Notes: generated from the sequence alone by a model not told the origin. A stretch of 64,000 nucleotides of DNA from Microbacterium sp. BR1 (GCF_002812725.1 NZ_NMUN01000007.1:117093-181092); one strand, 5' to 3'; counted from the stretch's first letter, positions 28,579-36,770 are shown. Program-made: numbers and translations.

Positions 28579-29730
28579 TTACAGCTCCACGTCGATCAGG
28601 ACGGGTTCCGGCTGCAGGACCAACCCGAACTCGGCCTGGACGCGCTGTTGGATGAACCGCGCGAGCTCGGCGATCTCGGCCGCCGTCGCTCCCCCGCGAT
28701 TGGTCAGGGCGAGCGCATGCTTGGTCGAGAGTCCGGCGCGCGAGCGCGGCAACGAGAAGCCCTTGCGCAACCCCGCGTGCTCGATCAGCCAGGCGGCGCT
28801 GATCTTCACGTCGGGCGCCGACGTGGATGCCACGGGCACATACCCGTCGTAGGACGCCAGGGGAATCACCCTGTCGACCTCGACGTCGGGTCGCACCGGC
28901 CATCGGGGGCATTCGGGGGGAAGCGTGTGCGCGAAAGCGGCCGAGACGATCGGATTCTGGAAGAACGATCCGGCACTACGGGTATCGGGGTCGGCGCGGT
29001 CGTCAGGAAGACCGTCCAGCACCATGCCCTTGGCGCGGCGCGTCGCGAGGACGCGCTGGCGCACGTCGCCCAGGGTCGCGGACGCCCCCGGCTCGTATCC
29101 GAGGGCACGCCGCAGTTGCTCGCCGCGGACGATCCGCGGCTCGGCACCGACCTCTTCGAGCTCGAGCGTCACCGACAGGATCACGGACGGTCGCTCGGCG
29201 ACCGACCCGTAGTGGGCCTTGAAGACCGAGGTGCGGAACCCGAGGCCGAGCTCGTCGACCGGTACGGTCTCGACGTCCCCCGTCGCCTCGTCGATCAGCT
29301 CGACCTCGACCAGGGTCTGTTCGATCTCCTGCCCGTACGCCCCCACGTTCTGGACGGGCGCCGCGCCGACCGTACCGGGAATGCCCGACATCCCCTCGAT
29401 GCCGGCCAGGCCCTCGGCGACGGTATACGCGACGAGGTCGTCCCAGTCGTGGCCCGCCTCGATCCGCAGGCGGGTGAAACCGGGGCGCGGGGAAGGCACG
29501 CGCTCGATCCCCTTCGTCATGATGCGCACGACGGTGCCGTCGAACGCGGCGTCGCCGACGAAGAGGTTCGAGCCTCCTCCGAGTACCAGCCACGGTTCAT
29601 CCCTCGACCACACGTCACGGAGCGCGGCGACCAGCTCATCACGCGTACGCGCCGCGATCATGCGCGTCGGACGACCCCCCGTGCGCAGCGTCGTCAGCTC
29701 GGCAAGCGGGATCGGATCGATGTCGGGCAT
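28579..29730 (-). CDS. murB: UDP-N-acetylmuramate dehydrogenase
   Basis: This 383-residue FAD enzyme reduces UDP-GlcNAc-enolpyruvate to UDP-MurNAc in peptidoglycan synthesis. Recognisable parts are TTLRTGGRPTRMIAA, LGGGSNLFVGDAAFDGTVV, GIEGMSGIPGTVGAAPVQNV with GAYGQEIEQT, SAGSFFQNPIV with the catalytic serine, and AAWLIEHAGLRKGF. It lies six bases downstream of a MaoC-type dehydratase gene. The hadA-hadB-murB order is conserved in actinobacteria. Confidence 0.96.
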   Translation of the reverse strand: MPDIDPIPLAELTTLRTGGRPTRMIAARTRDELVAALRDVWSRDEPWLVLGGGSNLFVGDAAFDGTVVRIMTKGIERVPSPRPGFTRLRIEAGHDWDDLVAYTVAEGLAGIEGMSGIPGTVGAAPVQNVGAYGQEIEQTLVEVELIDEATGDVETVPVDELGLGFRTSVFKAHYGSVAERPSVILSVTLELEEVGAEPRIVRGEQLRRALGYEPGASATLGDVRQRVLATRRAKGMVLDGLPDDRADPDTRSAGSFFQNPIVSAAFAHTLPPECPRWPVRPDVEVDRVIPLASYDGYVPVASTSAPDVKISAAWLIEHAGLRKGFSLPRSRAGLSTKHALALTNRGGATAAEIAELARFIQQRVQAEFGLVLQPEPVLIDVEL

Positions 29731-29735
29731 GGGCC

Positions 29736-30152
29736 TCAGCCCAACCGGACGCGCACCTGCGCCTTGCCGAGCACCGTCGTCTCGGCGTGCGACACGACGA
29801 GATCGATGCGGGCGGTGCCGGCGGCCTCGTCGACCTCGGCCACCGTGGCCACGACCCGGACGTCGGCGCCATCCTCGGCGTCGACGACGACGGGACGCGT
29901 GAAGCGCACGCCGTAATCGGTTATGCGCCCGGCGTCGCCGAGCCACGGGACGATCGTCGAGCCCGCGAGTCCCATCGTCAGCATGCCGTGGGCGAGAACG
30001 CCCGGCAGGCCCACGCGGGCCGCAACCTCGTCGCTGTAGTGGATGGGGTTGAAGTCGCCCGACGCACCGGCGTAGCGCACGAGGGATTCCCGGGACAGAT
30101 GCACGGTGCGGTCGGCGACGATCTCGCCGACCGTGGGAACCAGGTCGGTCAT
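29736..30152 (-). CDS. MaoC-like hydratase/dehydratase, HadB type
   Basis: The 138-residue hot-dog protein has the hydratase motif with catalytic Asp and His in YAGASGDFNPIHYSDEVAAR, then VLAHGMLTMGLAGSTIVPW. It resembles the HadB subunit of (3R)-hydroxyacyl-ACP dehydratase, which acts in fatty acid elongation as a dimer with a HadA- or HadC-type partner. That partner is encoded immediately upstream with an ATGA overlap. Whether it functions in fatty-acid elongation in this organism is not shown. Confidence 0.87.
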   Translation of the reverse strand: MTDLVPTVGEIVADRTVHLSRESLVRYAGASGDFNPIHYSDEVAARVGLPGVLAHGMLTMGLAGSTIVPWLGDAGRITDYGVRFTRPVVVDAEDGADVRVVATVAEVDEAAGTARIDLVVSHAETTVLGKAQVRVRLG

Positions 30153-30595
30153 TCTTCGCCACCGATCAGCAGGATGGATGTCGCGGTCACGACGTGAGCG
30201 CCCGAGGCATCCGTGATCTCGGCTTCGCTCGTGACCATGGCGCCCTTTCCGATCGCGCGGACACCGGTGACCGCGAGGCGGCCGGTCAGCTCGTCGCCCG
30301 CGACGATGGGGCGCGTGTAGCGGAACTTCTGTTCGGCGTGGATCGTGCGCTCGAGCACGACCCCCGAGTCGGGTTCGGCGAGCAGCTGCTGCAGCGTGAG
30401 GTCCTGGATCACCATCGCGAAGGTCGGCGGTGCGACGACATCCGTGTATCCGAGCGCTTGCGCGGCTGCCACATCGGTGTGGGTGGGATCCGTTGCGAAC
30501 ACGGCACGGGCGAACTCGCGCACCTTTTCGCGTCCGACGAGGTAGGGCTCGGTCGCCGGGAACGTACGTCCGACGAGCTCGGGATTCACTGGCAC
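30149..30595 (-). CDS. MaoC-like N-terminal dehydratase domain protein, HadA type
   Basis: The 148-residue protein belongs to the FAS1-type dehydratase domain group: REKVREFARAVFATDPTHTD, VVAPPTFAMVIQDLTLQQLL, and EQKFRYTRPIVAGDELTGRL. It lacks the complete Asp-His hydratase motif present in the neighbouring HadB-like protein, as is usual for the structural partner. TAGGAT on the minus strand sits six bases before the GTG start, indicating a leaderless operon HadA-HadB-MurB. Confidence 0.87.
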   Translation of the reverse strand: MPVNPELVGRTFPATEPYLVGREKVREFARAVFATDPTHTDVAAAQALGYTDVVAPPTFAMVIQDLTLQQLLAEPDSGVVLERTIHAEQKFRYTRPIVAGDELTGRLAVTGVRAIGKGAMVTSEAEITDASGAHVVTATSILLIGGEE

Positions 30596-30623
30596 TCCGC
30601 CATCCTATGACGGCGTGCCGGCC

Positions 30624-31448
30624 CTACTTGGATCGCCCGCGGATGGCCCGCACGATCATCTGCACGACGATGAAGAAGAGGAACACCGCGAAGATGATGT
30701 TGGCCGAGAGCGGATCGACGCTCTTGGTGATGAGTGCACCCAGAGCGGTCGTCGTGCACGCAGCACCCCCGACGAGCACGGCGCCCAGCAGGTTGACGTT
30801 CTTTCGGCGCACGTTGCCGAACGTTCCCGACAGGGCCGTCGGGATCATCATGAGAAGGCTGGTGCCGCGGGCGATCAGGTCGCTCGTCCCGAACAACAGC
30901 ATCAGCGCGGGAACCACGATGATTCCGCCGCCGACTCCGAGCAGCCCCGAGAGCACGCCCGTGACGAGCCCGAGCGCGATGAGGCCCAGCACGACGAGGA
31001 AACTGAGCTCGAACGGCTCGCCGCGGCTCGGGATGATCAGGAAGAGGCTCACGATGACGACGATGAGGAACGCGGCGAACCCGAACTGCAGCACCCGGAC
31101 GGGCACGCGCGGCAGCAGCCACGTGCCGACCTGCGCACCGATGACCGCTCCCGCTGCCAGGATCAGCGCCGGGATCCAGGCGACGTCACCGCTCAGGGCG
31201 TAGGAGACGACGCCGACGCTCGCCGCGGGGATGATCGCCGCGAGTGAGGTGCCCGAGGCCAGGCGCTGCGGGTATGCGAGAACCAGCACGAGCAGCGGAA
31301 CGATGACGATTCCGCCGCCGACCCCGAACATGCCGGAGAGGAGACCGGCGAACAGCCCGACCGCGATGTGCAGGATGACCCGTCCCGGCGTCCATCGGTA
31401 GCCCTCGACGACTCCGCCGTCTCCCCCGGTTGCACCACGTCCTGGCAT
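30624..31448 (-). CDS. TauE/SafE-family membrane protein, putative anion/sulfite exporter
   Basis: The 274-residue membrane protein has about eight hydrophobic helices in two internally repeated halves, each containing a glycine signature: LLSGMFGVGGGIVIVPLLVL and VLSGLLGVGGGIIVVPALML. This duplicated motif defines the TauE/SafE (DUF81) family, which exports sulfite, sulfoacetate or related anions. ATG 31448 has GAGAGG upstream. A TAGGGT box upstream also allows a leaderless GTG start about 11 codons earlier. The substrate is unknown. Confidence 0.87.
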   Translation of the reverse strand: MPGRGATGGDGGVVEGYRWTPGRVILHIAVGLFAGLLSGMFGVGGGIVIVPLLVLVLAYPQRLASGTSLAAIIPAASVGVVSYALSGDVAWIPALILAAGAVIGAQVGTWLLPRVPVRVLQFGFAAFLIVVIVSLFLIIPSRGEPFELSFLVVLGLIALGLVTGVLSGLLGVGGGIIVVPALMLLFGTSDLIARGTSLLMMIPTALSGTFGNVRRKNVNLLGAVLVGGAACTTTALGALITKSVDPLSANIIFAVFLFFIVVQMIVRAIRGRSK

Positions 31449-31520
31449 GACCCGACCTCTCCGCCCTCGCGGGCACACCAGCAAAACCCTAGTCCAGCGC
31501 GGAGGGCACTCCCGCCGCCA

Positions 31521-32265
31521 TCAGGCGTCCGGAGAACGGGGTGGTGCCGGAGGATCCGCCGGCGCACCGAGAGCCGCGAGCTGCGCCGAGAGCCTGCTCA
31601 CCTCCGCTCGGGTCGCCGGCTGGTACTCCTCGTGACCGGCGGTCGCGCGTTCGGCGACCCACGAGGCCAGGGTTGCGGTGCTGATGCCGAGCACGGCGAA
31701 CAACCCGAAGAAAACATGAAGCAAGAAAAACCGCGAACGAACGCGGCCCGCAAAACGGTCAACCGGCGTGAAAGTCTCCGTAGCCGACCGTGGTGATCGT
31801 GACGAACGCCCACCAGATCGCATCGCCGAAGCTGGTGATGTTCGCGTCGGGCGACGCACGCTCGGCTTCGAGCACCGACAGCGCCGCGATGTAGATGACC
31901 ATCAGGGCGGACGCGACGCCGTAGATCATCAGGCGTGCGCGCAGGGCATCGCCCGCGCTCCGCCCGAAGGGATGGAACAGCGTCAGCACGCGCAGGAGCC
32001 GGAGCGGCTTGAGCGCTGGGATGATGACGACCGCGAGGGCGAAGAGGTGCGCGCGGAACCACACGCCCTTCTTCGGCGCCATCGAGAGCTGCACCAGATA
32101 GTCGGCGGCGAAGACGACCCAGGTGACGAGGATGATCGTCGCCGTGATGATGCGGGGACCCCCGCGCAGCTCTGCGATGACCTGCCACGAGTAAGCGACG
32201 ATGAACGCGAACGAAGCCACGATCAGCGGCCAATAGGTCAGCTTCTGCCACCGTTCTGGGGTCAT
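31521..32265 (-). pseudogene. Ion transport/potassium channel gene with a frameshift after the selectivity filter
   Basis: From ATG 32265 the frame encodes several membrane helices (S1-S4-like, with an arginine-bearing segment around LKPLRLLRVLTLFHPFGR), a pore helix and the potassium selectivity filter TTVGYGD, then stops at 31759. Removing one T from the TTT run at 31771-31773 joins it to FTPVDRFAGRV and the last helix GLFAVLGISTATLASWVAERA, as expected for a voltage-gated-like potassium channel. Sequence between these pieces (31700-31765) is unusually A/T rich and may hold further indels. Either the channel is broken or base calls are wrong here. Confidence 0.75.
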
Positions 32266-32346
32266 GTCCGCATTCTCGCGGATGGCCCACCGCGCGTCCG
32301 CGCAACTCGCCCGCAACCGATGCGTAACACCCCGACGAATTATTCG

Positions 32347-32394
32347 AAACTGTCCCCCTTTCGGTGGACAGTTTGTGAGCGGCTTTGCTAGGTT
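32347..32394 (+). promoter_or_regulatory. Promoter overlapped by a perfect 9-bp inverted repeat
   Basis: AAACTGTCC (32347-32355) and GGACAGTTT (32366-32374) form a perfect dyad with a 10-base spacer. Its right arm contains the -35-like TGGACA (32365-32370). An 18-base spacer leads to TAGGTT (32389-32394). The arrangement predicts a repressed or activated promoter firing to the right, into a short non-coding stretch that ends at a terminator. A related palindrome occurs at 38808-38827. Confidence 0.55.
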
Positions 32395-32400
32395 ACGAGA

Positions 32401-32489
32401 ACCCGATCTCAACGGTGTGACGTGGGGACTGATCACCGTGTCCTATCGCTGTGCGATCTGATACGCGCCCGAAACGGCGCGTGTTTTTT
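32401..32489 (+). ncRNA. Candidate small RNA of about 89 nt with its own promoter and terminator
   Basis: Transcription from the promoter ending at 32394 would start near 32401. The only exit signal is an intrinsic terminator: ACGCGCC (32463-32469), loop CGAAAC, GGCGCGT (32476-32482), then G and six T. No start codon with a ribosome site lies between. The 62-base body contains complementary segments (GGTG...CACC) that could fold. It matches no RNA family that I can name; it lies between the ion-channel gene and a small hypothetical gene. Confidence 0.4.
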
Positions 32490-32526
32490 CGTGCGATGAG
32501 ACGAATGTTCGAGGGGAATCAGGATA

Positions 32527-32571
32527 GCCCTCTCGTGTCGACGGCTGGGGAAGACGACGACGCGAGAGGGC
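32527..32571. terminator. GC-rich stem-loop downstream of the small hypothetical gene
   Basis: GCCCTCTCG (32527-32535) pairs exactly with CGAGAGGGC (32563-32571), with further GTCG/CGAC pairing inside the 27-base loop. It lies 33 bp beyond the stop of the minus-strand gene at 32605 and probably ends that transcript, although no clean T run follows. The 32266-32604 gap otherwise holds only the candidate small RNA described separately. Confidence 0.5.
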
Positions 32572-32604
32572 CCTTCTGTGCGAGGGATTCGCTCGTCTGC
32601 GGAG

Positions 32605-32904
32605 CTAGTCCGCCGAGCTCAGAGCCGAACGGGGCGGACCGCGATGGGGAATGGGCACCGGGCGCTCGGATCGGGATCGCGCCTCTCGCCGCTGAAGGTC
32701 CCGGACGACCGCGGTCGGCGAGCTGTATCGGGCGGGAAACGGGAGATCGAGAAGCCACTCGACCTCGACTTCGTCCGCCTCGACCTCGTAGACGCGCGCG
32801 ACCGTGCGGCGCGGATCTCCGAGAGGACGCCCGAGATCGAGCACGAGCCACATCATCGTGGTGGTCGGCTGCAACGCGTAGTGCGGGTTGTGGATGCTGG
32901 ACAT
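32605..32904 (-). CDS. Hypothetical small protein, 99 residues
   Basis: This is a small acidic-to-mixed protein with the opening MSSIHNPHYALQPTTTMMWL and a central stretch ARVYEVEADEVEVEWLLDLP that would form beta strands, followed by a charged, probably disordered tail. A GGAG ribosome site lies five bases before ATG, and codon use matches the host, which supports a real gene. I recognise no family and assign no function. A strong stem-loop follows the stop codon. Confidence 0.55.
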   Translation of the reverse strand: MSSIHNPHYALQPTTTMMWLVLDLGRPLGDPRRTVARVYEVEADEVEVEWLLDLPFPARYSSPTAVVRDLQRREARSRSERPVPIPHRGPPRSALSSAD

Positions 32905-33011
32905 GGTTCTCCAACCGCTATCCGTCCAGTGTGCTGCGGCTCACTCGCAGCTGATCCACCCTTGACAACGGGGCGGGATCATGTCTTGTGACGTCCGCGT
33001 GACAGCGGTCG

Positions 33012-33368
33012 TCAGCCCAGGCGTGCCAACCCGCGTCCGATGACGAACAAGGCAGCCGCGATGCCGACCACCAGCAAGGTCAGGGTGACGAGGGCGAGAG
33101 CCAGCCCGTCGATCGGCAGTTCCCCGTCGGCGACGAGGCCATCATGAGCGCGCCGGTACCGGACGGATGCGCGGACATATCCGGCCCCGGCCGCGATGAC
33201 ACCGATCAACCCGAGGGCGACGGCCGCTGCGGGTCCGATGACCTCTGCCGAGAAGCGCACCACGACCGCGCTCGCCACCGCGAGAGCCAGACACGTGCGC
33301 CGCCAAGCCAGCAGTGTCCGCTCGGGTTGAAGACCCGGATCGAACGGTGCGTGGCTCGGCGCACTCAC
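33012..33368 (-). CDS. DUF202 membrane protein (second of a pair)
   Basis: The 118-residue protein has a short polar start, the DUF202 signature LQPERTLLAWRRTCLALAVA, and three predicted membrane helices. The GTG start overlaps the stop of the first DUF202 gene (GTGA). Such pairs are widespread in actinobacteria; their function is unknown. Confidence 0.82.
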   Translation of the reverse strand: MSAPSHAPFDPGLQPERTLLAWRRTCLALAVASAVVVRFSAEVIGPAAAVALGLIGVIAAGAGYVRASVRYRRAHDGLVADGELPIDGLALALVTLTLLVVGIAAALFVIGRGLARLG

Positions 33369-33721
33369 CAGAAGAAGCCCGCCGTGAGCAGCACGACGGC
33401 TACGACGATGCCCGCCACGATCACGAGGCTCACTCCGGTGGAGGGAAGCGCCCGATTCTCGCGCAGGGCGCGCTCGGTGCGGAGCCAGGACAACCATGCG
33501 TGACCCGCGGCGACCACCCCCAGCACGACGAAGACGACCGCGGCGGCGAGCCGGAACCCGGCTGACACGGGTATCTGCAGCGCCTCGAGCGCGACGCCCG
33601 CGGCGAGCAGTGCCAACGACGTTCGAATCCAGGCGAGGAAGGTGCGCTCGTTGGCGAGGCTGAACCGGGGGTCCGGCTCAGACCCGCGACTGTACAGGGA
33701 ACGGGGGAATCGATTCGTCAT
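33365..33721 (-). CDS. DUF202 (YidH-like) membrane protein (first of a pair)
   Basis: The 118-residue membrane protein has the YidH/DUF202 motif FSLANERTFLAWIRTSLALL followed by three hydrophobic helices. It is translationally coupled to a second DUF202 gene. The start lies 26 bp from the divergent carboxypeptidase start, so both promoters overlap in a very short gap. Function is not known for this family. Confidence 0.85.
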   Translation of the reverse strand: MTNRFPRSLYSRGSEPDPRFSLANERTFLAWIRTSLALLAAGVALEALQIPVSAGFRLAAAVVFVVLGVVAAGHAWLSWLRTERALRENRALPSTGVSLVIVAGIVVAVVLLTAGFFW

Positions 33722-33747
33722 GGCGCTCGCGATCGACTGTAGCCGCG

Positions 33748-35169
33748 ATGCGCGCGCTGGACGGGGCAACACGGGCCGGGCATGATGGGGATTCGGTCGA
33801 CGGACGGGGGCCCGCCATCACGATTCAGGACGATTCCGCCAGCGGATTGCCCGGTCTGACCGAGTTGATGCGTGACGAGCAGGTCTTTCCCACACGCCGC
33901 ACCCGGGCCGATTCCGCGATCCGGCGGCGCCGTCGCCGGAAGGCCTGGATCATCGTGGCGATCGTCGTCGCGGTCGTCCTAGGCTCCGCCGGTGGCTACG
34001 CGGCGTGGGCCCTGAACGCCCCGCTGCCCGAACCCACCGTGGAGTGGCAGACCCCGGATGTCTCGGTTCCGCCGGCCGCGACGATCGCCCTGCCCGTCGA
34101 GGGTTCCGCCGCGATCAGCGTCGCGGGCGCCGACGACTACCTCGGGGCGGAGGCGAGCGGGATCTGGATGACCAGCGGATCGGCCGACCCGCGCCCGATG
34201 GCGAGCATCAGCAAGCTGATCACGGCGCTCGTCATCCTCGATGCGAAACCTCTCGCGGGCCCGGACGACCCCGGACCGACGATCGCGTTCGACGAGACCG
34301 ATCGCGATCTGTTCGACGAGTACTACGTGCTCGGGGCGACGGTCGCCGAGATGCCCCGGGGCACGTCGATGTCGCTGCACGACGCGCTCGCGACGATACT
34401 GATCCCCTCGGCGAGCAACTATGCCGAGGCCGTCTCGACCTGGGCGTTCGGCTCGCAGGGCGCTTTCGTGAGCGCGGCACGCCGGTGGCTGGAGGCGAAC
34501 GGCCTGACGGGCACGACGATCGTCGAGCCCACGGGCCTCAGCCCGCGCAACACGAGCACGCCGAGCGACATGATCGCGATCGGCAAGATCGCGGCGGCGA
34601 ACCCCGTGATCGCCCAGATCGCGGCGACGGCGTCTCTGACTCTTCCGGGTCCGGGGACGATGTCCAACACGAACGGCCTGCTGGGGACATCCGGAATCAC
34701 CGGACTCAAGACCGGGACGCTCGGCGAGAACGACTACACCCTGCTGTACACGGCGATCCTCGATATCGGAACCGATCTGCCGCTGAGCGTGACCGGCGTC
34801 GTGCTCGGTGGATTCTCTCGCGAGTCGGTCAGCAACGGGGTCGTCAACCTGCTCGACAGCATCCGCGCGGGCTTCCACAGTGTGCCCCTCATCGGCCGGG
34901 GAGACCGGGTCGGCACGTATTCGACCGCGTGGGGCTCCGCGGGGCAGATGATCGTCACCGGAAGCGCATCGATCCGGACCTGGTCCGACACTCCGATCAA
35001 GGTGACCATGGACACGTCGACGCCGCAGAACTACGCGGACGGCGAGTCCGTCGGCACCATCACCTGGAGCGCCGGTCCGAACACCGCGACCGTCGATGTG
35101 ACGCTCGACGGCGGGATCGCGCAGCCGAGCGCATGGTGGCGGCTGACGCACCCCGGCGAACTCGGGTAG
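33748..35169 (+). CDS. D-alanyl-D-alanine carboxypeptidase-like protein, peptidase S11 family
   Basis: The 473-residue protein has a cytosolic N-terminus rich in arginine (RRRRRRKAWIIVAIVVAVVL marks the single membrane anchor at about residue 60-85) and an extracellular penicillin-binding fold. The catalytic triad motifs are visible: SxxK in PMASISKLITAL, SxN in IPSASNYAEAVS and KTG in GLKTGTLGEND. Family members trim the terminal D-alanine of peptidoglycan peptides. The start is uncertain: the ATG used has CTGTAG a few bases upstream and no ribosome site. A perfect terminator hairpin follows the stop. Confidence 0.85.
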   Translation: MRALDGATRAGHDGDSVDGRGPAITIQDDSASGLPGLTELMRDEQVFPTRRTRADSAIRRRRRRKAWIIVAIVVAVVLGSAGGYAAWALNAPLPEPTVEWQTPDVSVPPAATIALPVEGSAAISVAGADDYLGAEASGIWMTSGSADPRPMASISKLITALVILDAKPLAGPDDPGPTIAFDETDRDLFDEYYVLGATVAEMPRGTSMSLHDALATILIPSASNYAEAVSTWAFGSQGAFVSAARRWLEANGLTGTTIVEPTGLSPRNTSTPSDMIAIGKIAAANPVIAQIAATASLTLPGPGTMSNTNGLLGTSGITGLKTGTLGENDYTLLYTAILDIGTDLPLSVTGVVLGGFSRESVSNGVVNLLDSIRAGFHSVPLIGRGDRVGTYSTAWGSAGQMIVTGSASIRTWSDTPIKVTMDTSTPQNYADGESVGTITWSAGPNTATVDVTLDGGIAQPSAWWRLTHPGELG

Positions 35170-35195
35170 CTCTACCAACCGCTCCAGCAACGAAA

Positions 35196-35220
35196 GAAGC
35201 GCCCCACGAGGGGGCGCTTC
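35196..35220. terminator. Bidirectional intrinsic terminator between carboxypeptidase gene and tRNA-Met
   Basis: GAAGCGCCCC and GGGGCGCTTC form a perfect 10-bp stem with a 5-base loop, 26 bp after the carboxypeptidase stop and just beyond the 3' end of the minus-strand tRNA-Met. AT-rich flanks on both sides suit termination in both directions. Confidence 0.75.
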
Positions 35221-35225
35221 ATTCG

Positions 35226-35299
35226 TAGCGGGAGCGGGGCTTGAACCCGCGACCTCACGATTATGAGTCGTGCGCTCTCACCAACTGAGCTACCCCGCC
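35226..35299 (-). tRNA. tRNA-Met (anticodon CAT)
   Basis: The minus strand folds as a cloverleaf: acceptor GGCGGGG, D-arm with TAGCTCAGTTGGTGAGAGC, anticodon loop CTCATAA within an ACGA/TCGT stem, and T-arm GCGGGTTCAAGCCCCGC. The sequence resembles elongator tRNA-Met of actinobacteria rather than the initiator. CCA is not encoded. It lies downstream of tRNA-Thr in the same direction. Confidence 0.93.
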
Positions 35300-35327
35300 A
35301 CACCGCATCCCGGTCCAGGATGCTGCG

Positions 35328-35399
35328 AGCCCCGAGTCAGGATTGAACTGACGACCCCTTCCTTACCATGGAAGTGCTCTGCCACTGAGCTATCGGGGC
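35328..35399 (-). tRNA. tRNA-Thr (anticodon GGT)
   Basis: The minus strand gives acceptor GCCCCGA paired with TCGGGGC, D-arm TAGCTCAGTGGCAGAGCA, anticodon stem-loop CTTCC-ATGGTAA-GGAAG and T-arm with GTTCAATCC. It is 28 bp upstream of tRNA-Met and probably co-transcribed; TATTCT about 30 bp upstream (minus strand) is a possible -10 element. Confidence 0.93.
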
Positions 35400-35471
35400 G
35401 CACCCGCAAGCGGGCAACCACAAGAGAATACCATCGGCGAGGCGCCGAGCAGAAACCGAGATGACCTCGGA

Positions 35472-36647
35472 TCAACCGCCGGCGTGCTCGCGCAGCCAGG
35501 GCAGCGGATCGATGCGTGCGCCGTTGACGAAGACCTCGAAGTGCAGGTGCGCTCCGTACGACAGGCCCGTGTCTCCGACATGGCCGAGAACGGTGCCGGC
35601 CTGCACGACATCGCCCGGCTTGACCTGAAGCGAGCCGTACAGCATGTGCGCGTAGTGCGTCGCGAAGACCTCGCCGTTGATCTCGTGGTCGATGATCACG
35701 TGCACGCCGAAGGCGCCGCCGCTTTCGTTTGCCACGCGAACCGTGCCGGCCGCGACGGCCTGGATCTCGGCACCCTCGCCCGGGGTGAAGTCGAGACCGT
35801 AGTGGAACGAGCCCCAGCGCGGACCGTATCCGTCCGAGATCGGCACGCCCACCGCGAAGGGCCACTGGATCGGCGCGCTCGGGTCGTTGACGAAGAAGTT
35901 GGTGTGGCGGCTGATGCCCGTTGCCGCAGCGATCTCGCTGAACGTCGCCGTCGAATACTTCTCATCGCGGTTGAGTTCGGTGTCGGCACCCTCGGGTGCG
36001 ACGAAAGCCTGGATCTCTTTGTCTTTAGTGACCTCGTCGCTCGAAGCCACGGCGATCGAGGTGACCGCGTCGGCCTGAGTCGCCGCGGCGAGGGCCTCAG
36101 CGGGCACGGTCACCGCGACCGTGAGCAGTCCGACCGCCGCCATCACACCCATGCTGAACCCGGTCGCCGCGATGCGCCTGACGGCGGCTCCCGAGCGACG
36201 GGCGCGACGCGGCACACGGTGCGCAGCGGATGCCGGGGCCCCCGGCTCTTCCGACTCGTCCGCGGCCACGGGGTCCGAGGTCGGCACGATCACGGGGTTC
36301 TCACCGGTGAAGCTGAACAGACGAGCCGCGGCTTCGAACGCGTCTGCGGCGTCGCTGTCGACCGTGCTCACCGGAGCCGTCAGATCGGCCGGTGACGGGA
36401 TGGTCGGAGCATCCGAAGCCGTCTCGGCCACCGGTACGACAGGCGGCGTGCCACTGAGTCGGGCCTGGCGCCGGCTCTGCGGAGCATCCTGAATCGCTGC
36501 TCGCCGACGAGCGGCACGCGTCTCGGATTCAACGGACGAACGCGCCGCAGCAGAATCGGAGGCAGAGTCCAGGGCAGACGCAGAGGCGTCGGCACGGCGA
36601 GCACGGCGTGTAAGGCCGGGCTCCGACTCGGGGGCGTCGGGCTGCAA
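35472..36647 (-). CDS. M23-family peptidoglycan endopeptidase, membrane-anchored
   Basis: The 391-residue protein has a long disordered N-terminus rich in Arg, Ser and Glu, one membrane segment near residues 155-185 (GFSMGVMAAVGLLTVAVTVP), and a C-terminal LytM/M23 domain with zinc ligands in FHYGLDFTPGEG and the HxH motif YGAHLHFEVFVNG. It would cleave peptidoglycan cross-bridges outside the membrane. The start is unresolved. TTG 36647 is the first start codon after an in-frame TGA about 90 bases upstream, it has no ribosome site, and the open frame before it (RRPETRRVSPRSRSESPT) looks protein-like, so an indel or an unusual start is possible. Confidence 0.8.
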   Translation of the reverse strand: MQPDAPESEPGLTRRARRADASASALDSASDSAAARSSVESETRAARRRAAIQDAPQSRRQARLSGTPPVVPVAETASDAPTIPSPADLTAPVSTVDSDAADAFEAAARLFSFTGENPVIVPTSDPVAADESEEPGAPASAAHRVPRRARRSGAAVRRIAATGFSMGVMAAVGLLTVAVTVPAEALAAATQADAVTSIAVASSDEVTKDKEIQAFVAPEGADTELNRDEKYSTATFSEIAAATGISRHTNFFVNDPSAPIQWPFAVGVPISDGYGPRWGSFHYGLDFTPGEGAEIQAVAAGTVRVANESGGAFGVHVIIDHEINGEVFATHYAHMLYGSLQVKPGDVVQAGTVLGHVGDTGLSYGAHLHFEVFVNGARIDPLPWLREHAGG

Positions 36648-36753
36648 GCGGGTGGGGCTCTCGGATCGGGATCGCGGTGAAACGCGACGGGTTTCGGGAC
36701 GTCTGGCTTCGGGATTGGGCTTCTGAGATTCTCGTCACTCCCGTTCGGGCGGA

Positions 36754-36770
36754 GGTAACGAATAGGTAAA
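36754..36770 (+). promoter_or_regulatory. Direct repeat resembling an MtrA box upstream of the M23 gene
   Basis: GGTAAC (36754-36759) and GGTAAA (36765-36770) are direct repeats exactly one helical turn (11 bp) apart, about 110 bp before the peptidase start. Paired GTAAC-type half-sites are the binding pattern described for the OmpR-family regulator MtrA, which controls cell-wall hydrolases in actinobacteria. The match is by eye only. Confidence 0.35.
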
